Shown here: positions 1 to 7,409 of the stretch, in pieces
How the letters are laid out: every line of letters begins with the position of its first letter
Position numbering within the stretch: position 1 is the first letter of the stretch
Source of the DNA: Hippea sp. KM1
GTDB lineage: Bacteria; Campylobacterota_A; Desulfurellia; Desulfurellales; Hippeaceae
DNA length: 64,000 nt
Direction of reading: 5' to 3'
Assembly (NCBI RefSeq): GCF_000526195.1
Contig: NZ_JAFP01000001.1
Coordinates: 780,001-844,000 of the forward strand
Notes under the pieces: model-generated
Told to the model about the DNA's origin: nothing
Database searches by the model: none
Seen by the model: the letters and a program-made list of their open reading frames with translations, nothing else
Made by a program: the position numbers and the translations under genes

Positions 1-74
1 CTGCCGATAGAACAGAAAAAAGACTCCCTTTTAGAATTTTTTCCATAAAACCACTTCCATAATAGTCTAAGTTC

Positions 75-83
75 TGATATACT
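75..83 (+). promoter_or_regulatory. Extended -10 promoter element for the GntR gene
   Basis: An extended -10 of the form TGnTATACT lies at 75-83, 32 nt before the start codon of the GntR-type gene. No convincing -35 is visible, as is usual for extended -10 promoters. This is a motif match only. Confidence 0.4.
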
Positions 84-114
84 AAATATCAAAATACATT
101 ACAAGGGTAAAAAA

Positions 115-774
115 ATGTCAATTAACACAAAGTCTTTGAGAGAACAGGTTTATGAGTATTTGAAGGAGCAGATCAAGTCGGGTGCACTCAAAAGGGGCGA
201 TTTTTTGGATCTTAACGCCATAAGCAGAAGCCTGGGTATAAGCAAGACCCCGCTGAGGGATGCCCTTTTGAAGCTTGAAAGCGATGGGTTTGTTGAGATT
301 AAACCCAGGAAGGGGGTGAGGGTTTCCCCTTTGACGCTTGAGGACATCAGGAAGTGTTATCAGACCATTGGAACGCTGGAATTTGGTATAGCGGTCGATG
401 TGGGCAGGTATTTGGATAAGGAAGATTTGGTTAGGATGAAGAGGTTGAACAAGGATATGAGGCTTGCCCTGGATAGGAAGAGCTTTGAGGATTATTACAG
501 TCTGAATGTGGAGTTTCATAATATTTATCTGAATCTGTCTGATAACAACGAGATGTTGAGGATGATCTCCATTATAAGACAGAGATTGTATGATTTTCCG
601 CCAAAGGATGAGTATTTGCCAGCATGGGAGTATAAATCGTTGAAGGAGCATGACATATTGATTGAGCTTTTTGAAAAGGGCGATTATGTTGCGGCGGGGT
701 TGTTCTTGAAGAATGTCCATTGGTCGTTTGAGGTTCAGAAGAAATACATATTGCAGTATTACTCCTTAACCTAA
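115..774 (+). CDS. GntR-family transcriptional regulator (FCD subfamily)
   Basis: A 219-residue DNA-binding regulator of the FadR/FCD branch of the GntR family. Residues about 6-70 form the winged helix-turn-helix (recognition region ISRSLGISKTPLRDALLKLE, then a KPRKGV wing). Residues about 78-205 are the all-helical FCD ligand domain, which in this family binds small carboxylic acids through a metal. The length is normal for the family. It ends just before tRNA-Arg and has no co-directional metabolic partner in the window, so the ligand and targets cannot be inferred. The ATG follows AAGGGT and sits downstream of an extended -10. Confidence 0.85.
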   Translation: MSINTKSLREQVYEYLKEQIKSGALKRGDFLDLNAISRSLGISKTPLRDALLKLESDGFVEIKPRKGVRVSPLTLEDIRKCYQTIGTLEFGIAVDVGRYLDKEDLVRMKRLNKDMRLALDRKSFEDYYSLNVEFHNIYLNLSDNNEMLRMISIIRQRLYDFPPKDEYLPAWEYKSLKEHDILIELFEKGDYVAAGLFLKNVHWSFEVQKKYILQYYSLT

Positions 775-794
775 GGAGGGGGGTAATTTTGAGC

Positions 795-821
795 TTGACA
801 AAAATGGCTAAATGTTATAAA
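795..821 (+). promoter_or_regulatory. Promoter of tRNA-Arg
   Basis: A perfect -35 TTGACA (795-800) is followed after 15 nt by TATAAA (816-821), preceded by TG one base upstream (extended -10). The short spacer is offset by the TG motif. The tRNA begins 26 nt downstream. Confidence 0.55.
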
Positions 822-847
822 AATCGTTGCCGTTTGCGGCTGGGCTT

Positions 848-924
848 GCCCCGATAGCTCAGTAGGATAGAGCACAGGATTCCTAATCCTGGTGCCGCAG
901 GTTCGAATCCTGCTCGGGGCACCA
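848..924 (+). tRNA. tRNA-Arg (anticodon CCT)
   Basis: The full cloverleaf can be folded by eye: acceptor GCCCCGA pairs with TCGGGGC, the anticodon stem CAGGA/TCCTG encloses loop TTCCTAA (anticodon CCT), and the T-arm carries GGTTCGAATCC. The 3' CCA is encoded at 922-924. It reads AGG, a very common arginine codon in this window. The accessory island at 1.1-7.4 kb begins just downstream, which is a common arrangement, but no integrase gene and no repeated copy of the tRNA 3' end was found. Confidence 0.97.
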
Positions 925-940
925 TTTAAAGCCTGTAATG

Positions 941-978
941 AAGCCAATCTTGAGAGTGACCTCAAGATTGGCTTTTTT
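941..978 (+). terminator. Intrinsic terminator after tRNA-Arg
   Basis: A perfect 14-bp inverted repeat (AAGCCAATCTTGAG at 941-954 and its complement at 961-974) with a 6-nt loop is followed by a T run. It is a textbook Rho-independent terminator for the tRNA transcript. Confidence 0.9.
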
Positions 979-1073
979 AGTTTCTCTCAATTAGTCCGCA
1001 AAAAATAGAACTGATAGCCTCTTAGACTCAGATAAAACATAACCATCAGATAAACGGAATATGCGTATTTTTT

Positions 1074-1112
1074 AGAATCAACTGCTCAGTTGCAGAGCAC
1101 TGCTTTGATTCT
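1074..1112. promoter_or_regulatory. Nested inverted repeat upstream of the VapBC pair (candidate operator)
   Basis: Outer arms AGAATCAA (1074-1081) and TTGATTCT (1105-1112) enclose inner arms TGCTC (83-87 of that line, i.e. 1083-1087) and GAGCA (1095-1099). A separate palindrome CAACTG-CT-CAGTTG spans 1079-1092. A TTGACA hexamer starts 4 nt beyond, at 1116, and could be the -35 of the operon. VapB-type antitoxins usually autorepress through inverted repeats at their own promoter, so an operator role is plausible but inferred. Confidence 0.45.
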
Positions 1113-1161
1113 TATTTGACAAACCTATCTTTTGGTATTACCCTTAAGTTGGAGGTGTGCA

Positions 1162-1410
1162 ATGCCTGTTGTTAAAAAAACCGTGTCCATACCAGAGGAT
1201 TTATACAAAGAGAGCAAAGAATTCTCCAACAACTTCAGCAAAATTATAAGCGAGGCTTTGGATGAATACATAAAGAGGAGAAAGAAAGAGAGGCTCTTAA
1301 GTCTCGCTGGAGTTTTGAATAATGGAGAAGATGGTAAAGAATTTGTCGATAAAATAAGAAACGAAGACTTGAAACTTGAGAAAGAAAAGGAAGCAAATTG
1401 GGATACATAA
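1162..1410 (+). CDS. VapB-like antitoxin of a type II toxin-antitoxin pair
   Basis: An 82-residue basic protein. The N-terminus (KKTVSIPEDLYKES, then an FSKIISEALDEYIKRR helix) resembles a ribbon-helix-helix DNA-binding domain, and the acidic/charged tail probably wraps the toxin. The start is set by GGAGGT at 1151-1156 before ATG 1162; an upstream in-frame start at 1132 has no ribosome-binding site. The stop codon overlaps the toxin start by 13 nt, typical of coupled TA genes. Family role: neutralises the PIN toxin and represses the operon. The identity rests mainly on the partner and the RHH-like N-terminus. Confidence 0.75.
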   Translation: MPVVKKTVSIPEDLYKESKEFSNNFSKIISEALDEYIKRRKKERLLSLAGVLNNGEDGKEFVDKIRNEDLKLEKEKEANWDT

Positions 1411-1790
1411 TAGACACCGATGTCTGTATTGATTTTCTAAATGGCAGAGATTTTGCTGTAAGGCTTTTTGAAGATATACTCAAAAGCGACAAGTGCTATA
1501 TTAGTATCCTAACCCACTTTGAACTACTCAAAGGAGCCCAGAATAGAAAGCAGGAAGAGATAATTCAAGAGTTTGTAAGTCTGATAGATGTAATAAACCT
1601 TGATGAACTCATAATAAAAACCGGTGCTAAGTTTTATAGAAACTACAGAAAGAAGGGTATAACGCTATCGACTGTTGACTGCCTCATAATGGCCACGGCA
1701 AAGGAAAAGAATCTAAAAATCATAACTCGAAATGTAAGGCACTATCCAGAAAAAGAGCTTTTGTCTGAGTTTTCTTTGGGGTTGGTTTAA
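1398..1790 (+). CDS. VapC-type PIN-domain toxin ribonuclease
   Basis: A 130-residue single PIN domain. Acidic catalytic positions are visible: D6/D8 in the IIDTDVCID strand, E42 in THFELLKG and D94 in STVDCLIMATA. The fourth position is N112 (TRNVRHY), where many VapCs carry Asp. These residues coordinate Mg2+/Mn2+ for RNA cleavage, classically of tRNA or rRNA. Initiation is at TTG 1398, inside the antitoxin gene; no ATG exists near the required N-terminus, and the peptide begins directly with the first beta-strand. The pair sits at the left edge of the accessory island. Confidence 0.85.
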   Translation: MGYIIDTDVCIDFLNGRDFAVRLFEDILKSDKCYISILTHFELLKGAQNRKQEEIIQEFVSLIDVINLDELIIKTGAKFYRNYRKKGITLSTVDCLIMATAKEKNLKIITRNVRHYPEKELLSEFSLGLV

Positions 1791-2000
1791 ATGATCTTGA
1801 GATACCATCGAACAACTCCTGTATAAATAGAACGCAGAAAGAATAAAAAAGCCAACCGCAAAAACTTGAGAAGCAACAGCATAAATGGTATAAGTTTAAA
1901 AAATAGAGAGGGGTTAATAAATCCGATAGATGGGTTTTTATTAGGAAGTTGTTGAATTTATTTGAAAAAAGCGAGTTGAAAATGTTTGAAGGAGGTAAAA

Positions 2001-4325
2001 ATGTCTTTCGTTCATCTAAATGTATGCTCTGAATACAGTTTCTTTGAGAACACGATAAGGATACCAGATCTTATAAATAAAGCCAAATCTCTGTCAATGC
2101 CCTCCCTTGCCCTCACAGACCACGGCAACATGTTCGGGGCATTGGAGTTTTACAAAACGGCAAAATCAAATGGCATTAAACCCATCCTTGGCTTTGAGGG
2201 CTACATATCACCCACAACTTTGGATGATAGAGATGTAAAAGGCAACTATCACATAACACTCCTTGCCAAGAACAAGAAGGGCTATGAAAACCTCATGTAT
2301 CTTTGCAGCATGGGTTTCTTAAAAGGCTTCTATTACAAGCCAAGAATAGACAAAAACCTACTGAGGGAGCACTCAGAGGGCATTATAGCTGGCAGTGCCT
2401 GCCTGCATGGAGAGGTGCAGCTTAGGCTATTGGATAACGACTTTGAAGGTGCAAAAAAGGTTGTTCAGGAATACAAGGAGATATTCGGCAAAGACAACTT
2501 CTTCCTTGAAATCATGAGACACGGCCTTGAAGACCAAGAAAGGATAGACAAAGACATAATAAGGCTGGGTTTGGAAACAGACACACCCATTGTTGCAACA
2601 AACGACTGCCACTATCTAAACAAGGAAGACGCTATAGCACAGGATGCGCTCCTGTGTGTTCAGACAAACAAGCACTTAGACGATGAAGACAGGATGAGAA
2701 TGGGCTCAAATGAGTTCTACTTCAAAACCGAAGAGGAGATGCTTGAGCTTTTCAAAGACAACCCCGAGTTTGTCTATAACTCCAAGACAATAGCTGACAT
2801 TTGCAATGTTGAATTAGAGCTTGGCAAGCTTGCTCCGCCCCACTATCAGACACCAGACGGCTCAGATGAAAAGGAATTCTTAAGAAGACTTGCCTATGAG
2901 GGATTGGAGAAAAGAACACAAGGCTTTGATAAAGACAAAAAAGAGCTTTACAAGAAGAGACTTGAGCATGAGCTTGCCATAATAGAGCAGATGGGCTTCT
3001 CAGGCTATTTCCTCATCGTTTGGGACTTTGTCAACTATGCAAAAAGAAACGGAATACCCGTTGGTCCTGGCAGGGGCTCTGCAGCAGGCAGCCTTGTCTC
3101 ATACTCCATTGGCATAACAGACATAGACCCCATAAAATACAACCTGCTCTTTGAGCGCTTCCTGAACCCAGAAAGGGTAACAATGCCTGATATAGATGTG
3201 GACTTTTGTGCAGAAAGGCGTGATGAGGTCATACACTATGTGAGGGAAAAGTATGGGGAGTATAATGTGGCTTGGTTGACATCATTTTATAGTATGTATC
3301 CGAAACATGTTGTAAGCAGCGCATCTAAAGTTCTGAACTTTTCTGAAAAAGAAAGAGAAGAAATACTTCAAATGGTACCAATGGAGTACAGCTTAAGTGA
3401 AGCAATAGAAAAAAATCCCACTCTAAAGGAAAAAATAGAAAAAAACAGTAAAGTGAAGATGCTTTTTGATATATCAAAAAAATTGGAAAAAATAAAATTT
3501 AGCCCTGCAATACACTCTGCTGGTTTGATTGTTTCAACGACGGATCCTCTGTATAAAAAATGCCCATTGTATAAAGTACCCGACAGAGAAGTAGTGGCTA
3601 TCCAGTACGACAAAAAATTTATCGAGGATTTAGGTTTGCCAAAATTTTATTTTTTATCCTTAAAAATATTGACCATCATCGACACAACTGTCAAACTCAT
3701 AGGCAACGGCTTTGATATATCCAAAATCCCCCTTGATGATGAAAAGACCTATAAACTTCTGCAAAGGGGCGATACATTGGGCGTGTTTCAGCTTGAGTCA
3801 TCCGGTATGCAGAGGCTTATAATGGATTTAAAGCCCACAGTATTTGAAGACCTAATAGCCCTTGTTGCACTTTATAGACCTGGTCCCTTGGGCAGTGGCA
3901 TGGTTCAGGACTTCATAGACAGAAAGCACGGCAAAAAGCCCATTGAATACCCGCTGCCAGAGCTTGAGGATATACTCAAAGACACATACGGCATAATCCT
4001 ATACCAAGAGCAGGTCATGCAGATAGCAAGTAAACTTGCAGGATATTCACTTGGTGAAGCAGACATATTGCGAAGGGCAATGGGTAAAAAGAAGAAAGAG
4101 GTCATGGACGAGCAACGGGTTATATTTGTTGAAAGGGCAGTAGAAAGAGGCATACCAAAGGATAAAGCAGAATACATCTTTGACCTTATGGCCAAGTTTG
4201 CAGAATATGGCTTCAACAAATCCCACTCTGCTGCCTATGCCTATATTGCCTATCAGACGGCGTATTTAAAGGCGCATTATCGTGAGCAGTTTGAAAGAGC
4301 CATAAAGGTTGTTGATTCTATGTAA
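2001..4325 (+). CDS. Truncated, catalytically degenerate DnaE-like DNA polymerase III alpha subunit
   Basis: 774 residues against about 1,150 for a normal DnaE. The order is PHP (about 1-270), palm/thumb/fingers (about 275-770); the protein stops after the AYLKAHY fingers motif, so the tandem HhH, beta-clamp-binding, OB-fold and tau-binding regions are absent. The palm motif PDIDVDF (D397/D399) is kept, but the third catalytic Asp (KFDFLGL, D555 in E. coli) is Y550 in KFYFLSL. The usual PHP metal motif HLHxH is HLNVC. Residues about 415-555 are highly diverged and AT-rich, while both flanks are conventional. The start is fixed by GGAGGT at 1991-1996. A full-length dnaE is presumably elsewhere. 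It is probably unable to polymerise: either a decaying duplicate or an accessory protein with a new role. Confidence 0.8.
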   Translation: MSFVHLNVCSEYSFFENTIRIPDLINKAKSLSMPSLALTDHGNMFGALEFYKTAKSNGIKPILGFEGYISPTTLDDRDVKGNYHITLLAKNKKGYENLMYLCSMGFLKGFYYKPRIDKNLLREHSEGIIAGSACLHGEVQLRLLDNDFEGAKKVVQEYKEIFGKDNFFLEIMRHGLEDQERIDKDIIRLGLETDTPIVATNDCHYLNKEDAIAQDALLCVQTNKHLDDEDRMRMGSNEFYFKTEEEMLELFKDNPEFVYNSKTIADICNVELELGKLAPPHYQTPDGSDEKEFLRRLAYEGLEKRTQGFDKDKKELYKKRLEHELAIIEQMGFSGYFLIVWDFVNYAKRNGIPVGPGRGSAAGSLVSYSIGITDIDPIKYNLLFERFLNPERVTMPDIDVDFCAERRDEVIHYVREKYGEYNVAWLTSFYSMYPKHVVSSASKVLNFSEKEREEILQMVPMEYSLSEAIEKNPTLKEKIEKNSKVKMLFDISKKLEKIKFSPAIHSAGLIVSTTDPLYKKCPLYKVPDREVVAIQYDKKFIEDLGLPKFYFLSLKILTIIDTTVKLIGNGFDISKIPLDDEKTYKLLQRGDTLGVFQLESSGMQRLIMDLKPTVFEDLIALVALYRPGPLGSGMVQDFIDRKHGKKPIEYPLPELEDILKDTYGIILYQEQVMQIASKLAGYSLGEADILRRAMGKKKKEVMDEQRVIFVERAVERGIPKDKAEYIFDLMAKFAEYGFNKSHSAAYAYIAYQTAYLKAHYREQFERAIKVVDSM

Positions 4326-4388
4326 TTATCAGTATTGTAGATTTGTAAAAGTTACACAATTTGATATCTAATTTTGGAGGTAAGTAAC

Positions 4389-4862
4389 ATGATAAAAATC
4401 AGTAAAGGGTTTGAAATAATTAAAAATCTTAGCGAAATCTTGCAAAGCAATGTCCCAGATATGAGTTTTAATTTTAATATAGTCAAAAAAAGAAATGCCC
4501 CGTTTAAAGATTGGTATAAGATGGAAGTTCCGGGAGAGACAGCATCAAAACGAAGTGGAGTATATTTCATAGCGGACTTAGAAGAAAATACTTTGTATAT
4601 TGGCAAAGCTGGAGCTGATAATCTTGGGGCAGAGATATGGAGTAAATTTCGTGCACCGAATAAGGAAGGTAAATTTGTAAATAGTCCTCTTGCTAAATGG
4701 TCACCAGACGATGCTTATCGTAAACAAATTGTGGATGGCCAAGTTTTAATTGCAGCTGTTGTTATTTGGCCAAAGGAATTCGTATCTCTAGTGGAGGTAT
4801 ATCTTCATATTTGGTGCTCGATGCACGGTGGATTGCCGCCGTTAAATAAGAGAATAGGGTAG
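4389..4862 (+). CDS. GIY-YIG nuclease-like protein
   Basis: A 157-residue single-domain protein. All the signature positions of the GIY-YIG fold can be read: GVY (57-59), YIG (70-72), R88 in KFRAP, E136 in LVEVYLH and N153 in PLNKR. These correspond to the catalytic Tyr pair, Arg, metal-binding Glu and structural Asn of this endonuclease family. No DNA-binding module is attached, so the target is unknown. ATG 4389 follows GGAGG at 4376-4380; a start 15 nt upstream would overlap that site. It lies 63 nt after the DnaE-like gene in the same direction, so co-transcription is possible. Nuclease activity is inferred from residues only. Confidence 0.75.
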   Translation: MIKISKGFEIIKNLSEILQSNVPDMSFNFNIVKKRNAPFKDWYKMEVPGETASKRSGVYFIADLEENTLYIGKAGADNLGAEIWSKFRAPNKEGKFVNSPLAKWSPDDAYRKQIVDGQVLIAAVVIWPKEFVSLVEVYLHIWCSMHGGLPPLNKRIG

Positions 4863-4902
4863 TAGTAAAAGCTACTTTAACCGCTATTTACTTAGGGTTG
4901 TT

Positions 4903-5472
4903 TCAATACATGTCATCTTTAATATATCTGAGGTAATTTATGTGCTGCTTAATCGAGGTCTCGTTAGATATTTTATCATCAGTTAAAAAGAAATCATTGA
5001 AAGGATTATAGGTTCTACTGTAAAATGTAGTGCACACTTCGAACTCTAAATCTTTATATTTCTCAAGTATCCCTACGCCTTTGATAGATGACTCGTCAAA
5101 AATGGAGATTGAAAGTTTAATATGATTAAAAGAAATATCTTTAAGGATCCCGTATAGATCATCTAATATTTTAGGATGAATAACCCTGTAAAGCTCTAAA
5201 TAATTACTTTTTAGCGTTTTTTTAATTGTATCTGGTAATCGCTCAAGGAGTTTTTCGCTTTTTAAAATGAAAATAGCTGTAATAAGAACAGCATCTTTTA
5301 TTAATGTATTAGGATCACACACAAAAACCTTTTGAAAATCTGGTCTTGAGAGGGAACGTAAAATCCATGCTGATCTACTATTTTCAGAAAGAAACAATAC
5401 ATGATTTGGAGTTATCCCGCCCTGGTAAATATGTGACCTACCTATAAGTATTTGGGCTGTGTAAGTAGCCAT
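4903..5472 (-). CDS. Protein of unknown function paired with a PD-(D/E)XK gene
   Basis: A 189-residue protein that I do not recognise. It has no signal peptide or membrane segment; the middle is rich in Lys/Leu/Ile helices and the last third has aromatic-rich strands (FEVCTTFYSRTYNPFNDFFL). It lies 37 nt downstream of the PD-(D/E)XK gene on the same strand, with no terminator seen between them, so the two probably form an operon. No Shine-Dalgarno sequence is visible before the ATG, which suggests coupled or weak translation. AT-rich codon use resembles the upstream gene and differs from the housekeeping genes to the right. It could be a partner subunit or immunity-like protein, which is speculative. 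Confidence 0.6.
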   Translation of the reverse strand: MATYTAQILIGRSHIYQGGITPNHVLFLSENSRSAWILRSLSRPDFQKVFVCDPNTLIKDAVLITAIFILKSEKLLERLPDTIKKTLKSNYLELYRVIHPKILDDLYGILKDISFNHIKLSISIFDESSIKGVGILEKYKDLEFEVCTTFYSRTYNPFNDFFLTDDKISNETSIKQHINYLRYIKDDMY

Positions 5473-5509
5473 ACTGCCATTGCGTAAAATTAACTTAAAA
5501 TAGCTTTGT

Positions 5510-6508
5510 TCAAATGCTTATTTGCCTTTCAAACCATTTACAACATTTTTGGTTTATATCCTTTATCTCTTCCCATGAAACCCATCCCATTCTACTTGAT
5601 AGACTTGTAAAATCATAGTTTCTGTAGGGTAAATCCCTACTTATTGACTTAGGGTTGTTCTTATACTCAAGGAATTTATATCCATAAAATCTGTAATGAG
5701 GATTATCTTTAAAAATCTTTGGGGTTACAAGCAAAAACAAGGTTTTTTCTGGATCCCGTTTACTCAAGGGATAACATAAGGAATCATTTCTTTCCAACAT
5801 TACATCAAGCAATCTTGCGATTTGGTTGCGACTTATATCGTAAGTTATATCACAAGAAATGTCAGATAAAACTTTAGCCTCAATTAAAACAGAGAAACCG
5901 TTAGAAGGGTTTACAATTAAAGCGTCTATCACCGAGGCTCCCTCTAATGTGTTCTTTATGACAAACCCATCTTTTTTATGTAGCTTACCCGAGCTGTTTA
6001 TAACGTACGGAATTAAGTGTACAGGGCAATCTGCGTACCTACGAGATATATTATAGCAATATGAATATTGTTCCTGTAGCCATTTTTTGTAACTCTGAGA
6101 CGATGGTAAATTCGCTTCAAAATAAAGGTGTAGTTCTCCTTCTAAACATTCTTCCCAAGATTGTACTGTATCGATTGGTGGAACTTTTCCATAAGCCTTT
6201 GTCAGAATTTTGGACAGTTCATCTATGGTATTTGTATAAGGACTATGAAAAATTGTCATAAAGGTCGCCGCCGTCCAAAATCTTTCGTCTTTTTCGATTT
6301 GACAAGGATATCTTACTTTACTTATTGGGAGTCCAATATGTTGTAAATTCCTCTGTTTAAACTCCTTGTATCTTTTTAAACTTTTTCTGTAGTAATCCAG
6401 AAATTTTTTGTTTTTCTCGCATTTTCCCTTATTGTTTTTTACCTTTGCACAATGCTCCAAAAGATCACTTTCAGTAAAGGGTAAATAAGTTTCTTCTAAA
6501 ATCTCCAT
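5510..6508 (-). CDS. PD-(D/E)XK nuclease-like protein
   Basis: 332 residues. The C-terminal half carries the restriction-endonuclease-type core: D195 (VIDALIV), E210-x-K212 (VLIEAKV) separated by a short hairpin, then Q229 in RNQIARLLD, the usual order D-(D/E)xK-Q of this superfamily. The N-terminal 150 residues are helical, basic and unrecognised. ATG 6508 follows AAGGTGGT; the longer form from 6547 lacks a site. It is followed by an unknown gene in the same direction. No methyltransferase is nearby, so a classic restriction-modification pair is unlikely; a stand-alone defence or mobile-element nuclease fits better. AT-rich, with codon use unlike its housekeeping neighbours. Confidence 0.6.
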   Translation of the reverse strand: MEILEETYLPFTESDLLEHCAKVKNNKGKCEKNKKFLDYYRKSLKRYKEFKQRNLQHIGLPISKVRYPCQIEKDERFWTAATFMTIFHSPYTNTIDELSKILTKAYGKVPPIDTVQSWEECLEGELHLYFEANLPSSQSYKKWLQEQYSYCYNISRRYADCPVHLIPYVINSSGKLHKKDGFVIKNTLEGASVIDALIVNPSNGFSVLIEAKVLSDISCDITYDISRNQIARLLDVMLERNDSLCYPLSKRDPEKTLFLLVTPKIFKDNPHYRFYGYKFLEYKNNPKSISRDLPYRNYDFTSLSSRMGWVSWEEIKDINQKCCKWFERQISI

Positions 6509-6631
6509 AACTACCACCTTTCTCACTAAAATCCGTTTATCTACCACATTTACTTCAAAAATACTGGTCTGTCAACCTTTTTTATACATCCAATTAGTCA
6601 TGTTTTTAAAACCCACTTTTTAATCATATAA

Positions 6632-6752
6632 TGCCCCCGCTTGTCAAGTCAATTCTCCCCATTTCCCATTTCTCTTTTCCCTCTTTCTAACCCTCAGTTA
6701 ACAGGATTACTCCACCTCCTTTTCAAAGCAACTATGTTTCCTTTTTGTTTTA
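6632..6752 (-). mobile_element. Relic of the right end of an IS3-family element
   Basis: On the minus strand this segment matches, with scattered substitutions and small indels, the last ~105 nt of the IS3 element at 52768-54209: the transposase 3' end (AAACATAGTTGCTT), the AAAAGGAGGTG block, the purine-rich stretch and the terminal repeat ending GACTTGACAAGCGGGGGCA at 6632. Only this end remains; no transposase body follows. It fills most of the 305-nt gap between the PD-(D/E)XK gene and mazF and marks the island as a former IS target. Confidence 0.8.
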
Positions 6753-6813
6753 AAAAATTGATTAGTGTAATTATGCCTACTTAACAGAAAAGAGCTGTAA
6801 AGAAGGCTTTGTA

Positions 6814-7170
6814 TCATTCTAAATCTAAATGAATTTTAATGGCTGTGTCTAACTTTTTCATTAAATCTTTTGGCAATTCTCCAAGCTCTGAAACTATGCG
6901 TTTTTTATCGATTGTCCTTATTTGATTTGCTTTGGCTTTTGAGTCCTTATCTAAATTTGCTGTGCCTTTCGGTATAAAAATCTCAAAGGGATAAACTTTA
7001 TCTATCTTTGACGATGTTATTGGAACCACAGTTATAGTTTCTGCATATTGGTTGTTTATGTCATTTGACACAACAACAGCAGGACGCACCTTATTGATTT
7101 CAGCGCCTATTGTAGGATTCAAGTTTACAAGATAGACAAAACCTCTTTTAATCTTATTAGATTCCGTCAT
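6814..7170 (-). CDS. mazF: MazF/PemK-family endoribonuclease toxin
   Basis: 118 residues. The RGFVYLVNLNPTIGAEINKVRPAVVVSND start is the hallmark MazF/PemK core (G-E-I-x-K-x-RP-xVVVS), followed by the PITSS strand and a C-terminal KANQIRTIDKKRI segment that holds the conserved Thr/Ser-type active-site region. MazF enzymes cleave single-stranded mRNA at short motifs. The gene overlaps its antitoxin by 14 nt, so translation is coupled. An IS3 relic lies just beyond its stop codon. Confidence 0.88.
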   Translation of the reverse strand: MTESNKIKRGFVYLVNLNPTIGAEINKVRPAVVVSNDINNQYAETITVVPITSSKIDKVYPFEIFIPKGTANLDKDSKAKANQIRTIDKKRIVSELGELPKDLMKKLDTAIKIHLDLE

Positions 7171-7384
7171 TTATGGCTACTTCCCACTCTTCTGAGAGTT
7201 CCAAATCCTCTTTTGTTGTTGACATATATCCTTCTTTGAGTTCAGCAATAAGTTTTTCTTTATCTTTTTGTCTTTTATATTCCCTTACAGCTTCAGCGAT
7301 AAAAGCAGATTTGTTTTTCACGCCTTTTAGTATGTCCGCTACATCTTCAGGGACAGTTATATTAAGTCTCTTTGCTGTATTCAT
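7157..7384 (-). CDS. MazE-like ribbon-helix-helix antitoxin
   Basis: 75 residues. TAKRLNITVPEDVADILKGV followed by KSAFIAEAVREYKRQK is a standard ribbon-helix-helix DNA-binding module; the acidic tail (KEDLELSEEWEVAIND) would occupy the toxin. The start ATG 7384 is chosen because AGGAGGT lies directly upstream; the longer form from 7438 runs through the promoter. Its family role is neutralising MazF and repressing the operon. The RHH type is common for PemK/MazF partners outside the classical AbrB-like MazE. Confidence 0.82.
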   Translation of the reverse strand: MNTAKRLNITVPEDVADILKGVKNKSAFIAEAVREYKRQKDKEKLIAELKEGYMSTTKEDLELSEEWEVAINDGI

Positions 7385-7409
7385 AATACACCTCCTTGTC
7401 TGTATTAAT

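Noticed and set aside
1791-2000. Gap between vapC and the DnaE-like gene as a hidden small gene or RNA
   Set aside because: No frame with a ribosome site, no hairpin with a U tract and no promoter stronger than chance was found.
4903-6508. The PD-(D/E)XK pair as a type II restriction-modification system
   Set aside because: No methyltransferase motif (for example DPPY or an S-adenosylmethionine FxGxG pattern) occurs in either protein or in neighbours.
6632-6752. Pyrimidine-rich gap before mazF as a regulatory RNA
   Set aside because: It aligns well with the IS3 right end on the opposite strand, which explains the composition.
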